This document shows positions 58,809 to 64,000 of a stretch of DNA of 64,000 nucleotides, piece by piece; the first letter of the stretch is position 1; the number at the start of each line of letters is the position of its first letter. Made by a program: the position numbers and the translations under genes. The notes beneath the pieces were generated by a model. The model was not told the DNA's origin and searched no databases. It saw nothing but the letters and a program-made list of their open reading frames with translations. The stretch spans positions 62,001-126,000 of the forward strand of contig NZ_NKQJ01000012.1 in assembly GCF_002312815.1 (NCBI RefSeq), read 5' to 3'. The stretch is from Agaribacterium haliotis (GTDB lineage: Bacteria; Pseudomonadota; Gammaproteobacteria; Pseudomonadales; Cellvibrionaceae).

Positions 58809-59915
58809 TTAGAGACTGCTCGTCAATTTACCGCTGAATTCACCTATTGCCAGAACCTCGTCACTAAGCTGATTATTAGCAATCGCAGCCGGCATACCAT
58901 AAACAACACTTGTCGCTTGATCTTGAGACCAGATGGCAGCGCCTTTTTGCTTTAACATGCGCGCCCCTTCACAACCGTCAGATCCCATACCCGTAAGCAC
59001 AATACCGAGTACATTCGCTCCAAAAACCTGAGCCGCCGAACCAAAACTTATGTCGACACAAGGTTTGTAATTCACCCTGTCATCACCGTCGATGATTTTT
59101 ATTTTACTTGCATTTTTTTCGAACATTAACTGCTTGCCACCCGGCGCTACTAATACTGTGCCCGCGGCAAGCACATCGCCGTTTTTAGCCTCGCTGACAC
59201 TGAGTTGGCACTGCCTATCGAGCCGCTCTGAAAAAGCTCGGGTAAAGTTTTCAGGCATATGTTGCACAACAATAATCGGCACCGGGAAATTCGATGCAAG
59301 CTTTGACACGATTTCGGTCACTGCCACCGGACCACCGGTAGAAGCACCAATTACAACCAGTTTCACCTTGCCTTTGAGCTTAACGGCCGAACGCTTGGAA
59401 GCTGAAGGTTTTTCACTGCGTAAACTTCCACCTTCAAGCTTTGACGAACTATTGCGACTGACCGTCGCATTTGTATCAACCGGCCTTGCACTTACCGTTC
59501 GAGCGACTGTCGGCCTGGCGTTTTTTGCAAAGCTAATAAGTTTTTCATGCAACCGTTTTTTTAGCTGGGCGCTGTCATTAGAAACTTCTGCGAAGTTTTT
59601 TGGTAAAAAATCAACTGCACCTGCATCAAGAGCTTCAAGCGTAATTCGAGCCCCTTCATAGGTCATTGATGAAAACATAACTATAGGGACAGAGCGCCGG
59701 GACAATATTGTCCGCACTGCGGTAATGCCGTCGACAAACGGCATTTCGTAGTCCATTGAAATAACATCGGGCTTGAGCTTTTCATCAAGGTCAATGGCTT
59801 CTTGCCCATTCGCGGCAACGCCAACCACCTCGAGCTCAGGGCTCTCGTCGATAATCTTTTTTAATCGTGTCTGAAAAAAGGCGGAGTCATCCACGACCAA
59901 TACTTTATAAGCCAC
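58809..59915 (-). CDS. cheB: Chemotaxis methylesterase CheB
   Basis: A 368-residue response regulator and methylesterase/deamidase resetting chemoreceptors. Receiver: VLVVDDSAFFQTRLKKI with Asp55 in ISMDYEMPFVDG. A long Ser/Lys-rich linker follows (about 130-180). Catalytic domain: VVIGASTGGPVAVTEI (Ser), IIVVQHMPENFTRAF (His), and VLTGMGSDGCEGARML (Asp). The length is normal for the Pseudomonas flagellar CheB. Confidence 0.96.
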   Translation of the reverse strand: MAYKVLVVDDSAFFQTRLKKIIDESPELEVVGVAANGQEAIDLDEKLKPDVISMDYEMPFVDGITAVRTILSRRSVPIVMFSSMTYEGARITLEALDAGAVDFLPKNFAEVSNDSAQLKKRLHEKLISFAKNARPTVARTVSARPVDTNATVSRNSSSKLEGGSLRSEKPSASKRSAVKLKGKVKLVVIGASTGGPVAVTEIVSKLASNFPVPIIVVQHMPENFTRAFSERLDRQCQLSVSEAKNGDVLAAGTVLVAPGGKQLMFEKNASKIKIIDGDDRVNYKPCVDISFGSAAQVFGANVLGIVLTGMGSDGCEGARMLKQKGAAIWSQDQATSVVYGMPAAIANNQLSDEVLAIGEFSGKLTSSL

Positions 59916-59935
59916 GCTAACTCCTGTTATTTAAG

Positions 59936-62239
59936 CTAGGCCACGCGTTTATTATTACCCGCATAACGTTTTAACATCGAAGGGACATCCAAAATCAACG
60001 CAATCGTGCCGTCACCCGTTATTGTTGCCCCTGCCATTCCGGGCGTGCCGTGAAGCAACTTGCCCAAAGGTTTAATCACAACCTCTTCCTGGCCAATTAG
60101 TTGATCAACGATAAAGCCCACTCGCTGGGTCCCGACTGACACAATCACAACATGTGCTTCAGGCGGGTTTTTCTCACCGGCACCACCTTTAACCAACCAG
60201 TGCTTGAGATTAAAAACAGGTACGGTTTTTTCGCGAATAACGATGCACTCCTGGCCATCAACGATACTGACCTTGGTGAGATCCATATGAAAGATCTCGT
60301 TGACACTAACCAGGGGCAGCGCAAAAGTTTGCTTGCCGAGCATAATCATTAGCGTCGGCATAATTGCTAAAGTCAGCGGCACCTTAATATTAAAGCGTGT
60401 ACCTTCACCCAAAGCCGATTGAATCTCAATGGAGCCGTTTAGCTGAGTAATTTTAGTTTTTACAACGTCCATGCCGACGCCGCGGCCGCTGACATCAGAA
60501 ATCTCAGTTTTGGTGGAGAAACCCGGAGCAAAGATTAAATTATATGCTTCAACATCACTTAAGCGGCTTGCAGCATCGGTATCCATAATGCCTTTTTCAA
60601 CCGCTTTTGTGCGCAGCTTATCTGGGTCCATACCTGCGCCATCGTCAGAAATAGAGAGCAATATATGGTCACCCTCTTGCTCGGCAGCGAGTACAACTTT
60701 TCCAACCCGGGTTTTACCATTGCGCTCGCGCTCTGCAGGTAACTCAATACCGTGATCAACGGAGTTTCTAACCAAATGCACCAGAGGGTCGGCCAGTGCC
60801 TCAACCAAGTTTTTATCAAGGTCAGTGTCTTCGCCCTTCAGCTCAAGATTAATTTCTTTTTTCAAGTTTCTAGCAAGGTCTCGCACAACACGCGGAAAAC
60901 GCCCAAAAACCTTTTTAATCGGCTGCATGCGAGTTTTCATCACGGCCGTCTGTAAATCAGCCGTAACAACGTCGAGATTACCCACCGCCTTTTGCATGCT
61001 CTCGTCGGTGCTTTCTTCGCCGAGACGAACTAAACGATTGCGCACCAATACCAGTTCACCGACCATGTTCATAATATCGTCAAGTCGCTGCGTATCGACA
61101 CGTACCGTTGTCTCACCTTGAGCAACTTGAGCCGCCTGCTGATTCCCCTGTTTGTTGTCTCGGGGTTTCAACTTTGTGACGGATGCAGCTTTGCTGGGTT
61201 CTGGAACTTCGGCTTTTACCGGCTCGGCTTTCGCCTCCGGCGCAGCCTCATCTTTTGCCGCCGGCACTTCCTCCTTCGCTGCTGTCGGCCCGTGACCTTT
61301 GCCATGCAATTCATCGAGAAGATTTTCAAATTCATCATCAGAAATTAAATCACCACCACCAGATGAGTTTGCCTCGCTCGCATTTTGCCCCGGCCCCTTG
61401 CCGGTACCATGCAACTGGTCGAGCAGATCTTCGAACTCGTTCTCACTGATTTCATCCGGGCTCGTTGCGCCAGTTGATTCAGCGGCGCCAGCGCTTGCGC
61501 TACTGTCGGCCAGCGTCGGTGCCTGACCGCTGCCGTGGAGCTGATCTAATAAAGCTTCAAACTCCTCTTCAGTTATCTCGTCGCCTGCGGCACTGACATT
61601 TACCCCGCCGACACTGGCGCTTGGGTCACTGGGCTTGCTCTGACTTGCCGAGGCATCATCTTTGTTATCAAGCGCATCGAGAAAACCTTCAAACTCCTCA
61701 TCGCTCATATCAAAATCAGCCGATGAAGCCTCAGCACCTGACTGACTTGCCCCCTCAACACTTGGCGCTGGTGTGTTGTCTGTGCTTGTGCTATCAGCCG
61801 ACTCAGTAGACTGGGCTGGCTCGACTGCTGCAGACGACGCATTCAGGTCTTCCCCTGCAACAAGCAGCTCGAGCTGATGAATTAACTGAGGGTCGGCTTC
61901 ATCAGGGCTCTCTCCGTTTTGCAGTTGATGAAACTGCCTTGTCACCGTATCGAGCGCCTGTAAAACAATATCCATCAACTCAGGGCTGACTTCTCTATCG
62001 CCGTTTCGCAGGATATCGAATAAGTTTTCAGTGACGTGACAGCAGTCCACCATCGCATTGAGCTGCAAAAAGCCTGCACCACCTTTGACCGTATGAAAAC
62101 CACGGAAGATTGCATTAAGCAGATCTTTATCATCGGGGCTCTGCTCTAGTTCTACCAACTGCTCGGACAGCTGCTCTATGATCTCCCCTGCTTCAACAAG
62201 AAAGTCCTGGAGTATTTCTTCGTCATCGCCAAACGCCAT
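59936..62239 (-). CDS. cheA: Chemotaxis histidine kinase CheA
   Basis: A 767-residue kinase that phosphorylates CheY and CheB. Order: Hpt domain with His49 in FRGFHTVKGGAGFLQL, a long Ser/Glu-rich linker (about 140-380) holding four EFExLLDxLHG-type motifs, dimerisation domain (RLDDIMNMVGELVLVRNRLV), HATPase (VRNSVDHGIELPAERE, GVGMDVVKTKI), and CheW-like domain (VPLTLAIMPTLMIMLG). No classical P2 CheY-binding domain is obvious; the repeats may stand in for it or bind ParP. Confidence 0.96.
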   Translation of the reverse strand: MAFGDDEEILQDFLVEAGEIIEQLSEQLVELEQSPDDKDLLNAIFRGFHTVKGGAGFLQLNAMVDCCHVTENLFDILRNGDREVSPELMDIVLQALDTVTRQFHQLQNGESPDEADPQLIHQLELLVAGEDLNASSAAVEPAQSTESADSTSTDNTPAPSVEGASQSGAEASSADFDMSDEEFEGFLDALDNKDDASASQSKPSDPSASVGGVNVSAAGDEITEEEFEALLDQLHGSGQAPTLADSSASAGAAESTGATSPDEISENEFEDLLDQLHGTGKGPGQNASEANSSGGGDLISDDEFENLLDELHGKGHGPTAAKEEVPAAKDEAAPEAKAEPVKAEVPEPSKAASVTKLKPRDNKQGNQQAAQVAQGETTVRVDTQRLDDIMNMVGELVLVRNRLVRLGEESTDESMQKAVGNLDVVTADLQTAVMKTRMQPIKKVFGRFPRVVRDLARNLKKEINLELKGEDTDLDKNLVEALADPLVHLVRNSVDHGIELPAERERNGKTRVGKVVLAAEQEGDHILLSISDDGAGMDPDKLRTKAVEKGIMDTDAASRLSDVEAYNLIFAPGFSTKTEISDVSGRGVGMDVVKTKITQLNGSIEIQSALGEGTRFNIKVPLTLAIMPTLMIMLGKQTFALPLVSVNEIFHMDLTKVSIVDGQECIVIREKTVPVFNLKHWLVKGGAGEKNPPEAHVVIVSVGTQRVGFIVDQLIGQEEVVIKPLGKLLHGTPGMAGATITGDGTIALILDVPSMLKRYAGNNKRVA

Positions 62240-62248
62240 GCTTATTCC

Positions 62249-63043
62249 TCAAAATCCAAGGCTCGACAAGAGGTCATCGACATCGTCCTGGCCGCTGACA
62301 ACGTCGTCGCGTTTATCTGCATGCATGGCGGGGCCCTCACCTTGCGAGCTGTACTCACGCTTAGCGCCCTCCGGCGTGTCTTCATTTGCCAAGCCCGTTA
62401 CCACTTCAACCTGGCCGGCGATACGCATTAAATCAACCAGCTCCCGCTCGACATCCGTAACAAGCTCGATAACTTTTTTTAAGGCCTGGCCGGTCAAGTC
62501 CTGAAAGCCCTGTTCAAGAATAATATCCTGCAGACTTTTATTAAGTTGAGTGGTGCCATCGCCCATCTGCTCAAGAAATTCATCAATGCGCAGAACCAAA
62601 GCTTTAAACTGTTCTTTGGTCATTTCCCGGCGCTTAAGTTTGCTCCACTCATCCTGCAGGCGCTGCGCCTCCTGGCCGAGATTCATCGCTATTGGTGCAA
62701 CCGCTTCAACCTTGTCCATGGTCTTATCAGCTGCCGCCTGGGTGAGGCTCAATACGTAGTGGAGCCGATCGGAGGCGTCACTGATTTCGGAGTTTTTAAT
62801 TTCCGGCGGGTTAGTACTTACATCCGCATCGACATTAAAATTAACAATCGCCGTATGTAGTGCACGCGTTAGCTGCCCCACAGAATTAAAGATATGTTTA
62901 TCCCTGGCCTCGATTAACTCGTGAATAATTTTGGATGCAGTTTTGTATTCTTGATTCTGAAGAACATCAACCAGTTGTTTGGCGGAGTCCTCCAGCTTGG
63001 CAATGAATTGCTCATCATCCGGTCTTAAAGATGCATTCGCCAT
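62249..63043 (-). CDS. cheZ: Chemotaxis phosphatase CheZ
   Basis: A 264-residue protein that dephosphorylates CheY-P. Seen: a long helical hairpin (KTASKIIHELIEARDKHIFN, TRALHTAIVNFN), the catalytic region IILEQGFQDLTGQALKKVIE (active Gln), and a C-terminal CheY-binding peptide VDDLLSSLGF after an acidic linker. The length is normal for the Pseudomonas type. It is 14 nt after cheY. Confidence 0.95.
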   Translation of the reverse strand: MANASLRPDDEQFIAKLEDSAKQLVDVLQNQEYKTASKIIHELIEARDKHIFNSVGQLTRALHTAIVNFNVDADVSTNPPEIKNSEISDASDRLHYVLSLTQAAADKTMDKVEAVAPIAMNLGQEAQRLQDEWSKLKRREMTKEQFKALVLRIDEFLEQMGDGTTQLNKSLQDIILEQGFQDLTGQALKKVIELVTDVERELVDLMRIAGQVEVVTGLANEDTPEGAKREYSSQGEGPAMHADKRDDVVSGQDDVDDLLSSLGF

Positions 63044-63057
63044 CTGAGTCCCCCGGA

Positions 63058-63444
63058 CTAACCGTTAACACGCTCAAAAATTTTGTCGATTTTCTCTTTC
63101 AGAACCTGAGCAGTGAAAGGTTTAACAACGTAGCCGTTGACCCCGGCTTGAGCGGCTTCAATAATCTGGTCTCGCTTTGCCTCAGCCGTTACCATTAGCA
63201 CCGGTAGCGATGCAAGTTTCGCGTCGGCGCGAACCTCTTTAAGTAAATCGATGCCGGTCATGCCTGGCATGTTCCAGTCGGTGACTAAAAAATCAAAATC
63301 CCCGCTGCGCAACATTGGCAAGGCTGTGGAACCATCATCTGCCTCTTGGGTATTGGTAAAGCCCAAATCGCGCAGTAAATTTTTTATGATGCGCCGCATC
63401 GTCGAAAAATCATCGACGATTAGGATTTTCATATTTTTGTCCAA
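63058..63444 (-). CDS. cheY: Chemotaxis response regulator CheY
   Basis: A 128-residue single-domain receiver that binds FliM and reverses the motor. Seen: [17 protein letters not shown], phospho-Asp56 in [25 protein letters not shown] (Thr) and [15 protein letters not shown] (Lys). TTG 63442-63444 is used because GGAGG lies 5 nt upstream; ATG 63430-63432 is where Pseudomonas homologues usually begin, but its ribosome-site spacing would be about 17 nt. Confidence 0.96.
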   Translation of the reverse strand: MDKNMKILIVDDFSTMRRIIKNLLRDLGFTNTQEADDGSTALPMLRSGDFDFLVTDWNMPGMTGIDLLKEVRADAKLASLPVLMVTAEAKRDQIIEAAQAGVNGYVVKPFTAQVLKEKIDKIFERVNG

Positions 63445-63661
63445 GTCAGCCTCCTAATTTTCGGCTTGTGCTTTACGTATCCGGTTTTTGTTATCCGGCT
63501 TTTACTGTTCAAATTCCCCGCAGGCTCCAGTCGAGCCATGCGCCTGTGCCGAGCGATTAAGCCTGCTTGCTGAGCGCCGAGCGCAAACTTCCACGCCTTC
63601 TCAGAATTAAAGTCTAGTCGCTCGCTGTCAGTACTCCAGTTTTTGGCGTTCTTTCAAGGCC

Positions 63662-64000
63662 TTACCAGCCTTTTAAGCGCGATCGCAAACGCGCAGCCGC
63701 CTGGCTGTGAATCTGGCTGACCCGACTTTCACTGACTCCGAGCACCATACCAATCTCTTTTAAATTGAGTTCCTGCTCGTAATAGAGTGAAAGCACCAGT
63801 TGCTCGCGCTCCGGCAAGTGCTTGATCTGTGCAGCCAGGGCGCTGCGCAGCGCATCGTCGCTAACTTGCGCGGCCGGCTCTGCGCCATCGTTGGCCTTAA
63901 TTTCGCCGGGGCTGTGCTCGTCGTCACCCTCCAGGCTTTCTTCTAGGCTGAACAAACGCGCCGACATGCAGTCGTGCGCCATGCTGTAATAGTCGTCGAG
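63662..64000 (-). CDS. fliA: Flagellar sigma factor FliA, sigma-28 (partial, 5' end outside window)
   Basis: The C-terminal 112 residues of an RNA polymerase sigma factor for late flagellar and chemotaxis genes. Seen: an acidic region-3-like part (LDDYYSMAHDCMSARLF), then sigma-70 region 4 with IKHLPEREQLVLSLYYEQEL, NLKEIGMVLGVSESRVSQIH and QAAARLRSRLKGW. FliA directly before cheY is the order of Pseudomonas. The start is outside the window. Confidence 0.93.
   Translation of the reverse strand, partial: LDDYYSMAHDCMSARLFSLEESLEGDDEHSPGEIKANDGAEPAAQVSDDALRSALAAQIKHLPEREQLVLSLYYEQELNLKEIGMVLGVSESRVSQIHSQAAARLRSRLKGW

Noticed and set aside
59092-59661. A 189-codon plus-strand frame opposite cheB
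   Set aside because: cheB has all catalytic motifs; the antisense frame is Ser/Thr-rich shadow coding.

Overview
The window comes from a Gram-negative gammaproteobacterium. The orders cheY-cheZ-cheA-cheB-motC-motD-parA-cheW, mtaD-ubiG-mupP-yciK, pepA-holC-x-valS and alaS-lysC-csrA-tRNA-Ser(GCU) are those of Pseudomonas and its relatives. The LapD/LapG pair, exopolysaccharide genes and compact AT-moderate genome suggest a marine or polysaccharide-associated lineage near Cellvibrionaceae (inference from gene order and protein character; no search was run).

Layout. (1) 1-10500, minus strand: an exopolysaccharide/O-antigen-type operon read leftwards. Its order is undecaprenyl-phosphate glycosyl-1-phosphate transferase, LapG protease, LapD c-di-GMP receptor, a secreted Ala/Pro-rich protein, a Wzy/WaaL-type protein, a GT4 glycosyltransferase, a second Wzy-like protein, a pyruvyl-transferase-family protein and a Wzx-type flippase cut by the window edge. 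(2) 11.2-23.57 kb: a probable integrated island between a tRNA 3'-end-like remnant and the 3' end of tRNA-Ser(GCU). It carries an Xre regulator divergent from an unknown gene across two geometrically identical operator arrays. Next come a CadR/PbrR-type MerR regulator and a czcI-czcC-(His-rich)-czcB-czcA-ICMT metal-efflux operon, flanked by an inverted dispersed repeat. An orphan 341-residue gene and a large serine recombinase with two small upstream genes complete it. (3) 23.6-29.7 kb: tRNA-Ser, csrA, lysC, alaS, HIT, Trm112-like and M23 peptidase, all minus. (4) 29.8-42.9 kb: DUF3108, a small secreted protein, RDD, lptG/lptF (minus), pepA, holC, an acidic unknown, a DUF349 protein, valS. (5) 43-49.9 kb, minus: TraB/GumN, TDT transporter, DUF2058, peroxiredoxin-glutaredoxin with an OxyR-like site, hybrid histidine kinase, DUF2288 and a small Cys protein. 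(6) 49.9-53.5 kb, plus: mtaD-ubiG-mupP-yciK. (7) 53.5-64 kb, minus: lipoprotein, DUF2802, cheW, ParP-like CheW protein, ParC-like ATPase, motD, motC, cheB, cheA, cheZ, cheY, fliA (cut by the window end).

How the parts work together. Region 1 links polymer assembly with c-di-GMP-controlled periplasmic proteolysis, because lapG and lapD lie inside the operon. Region 7 is a complete polar flagellar chemotaxis core with the ParC/ParP positioning system, and csrA in region 3 is a likely post-transcriptional switch between these lifestyles. The island adds divalent-metal efflux (Cd/Zn/Co type) under a MerR-class 19-bp-spacer promoter.

The least explained parts are the Xre/193-residue module with its duplicated four-half-site operators, the serine recombinase whose reading frame runs antisense through its own tRNA target, and the secreted TAAG-containing protein beside lapG/lapD. 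No rRNA gene or CRISPR array was seen, and no transposase-bearing insertion sequence was recognised.
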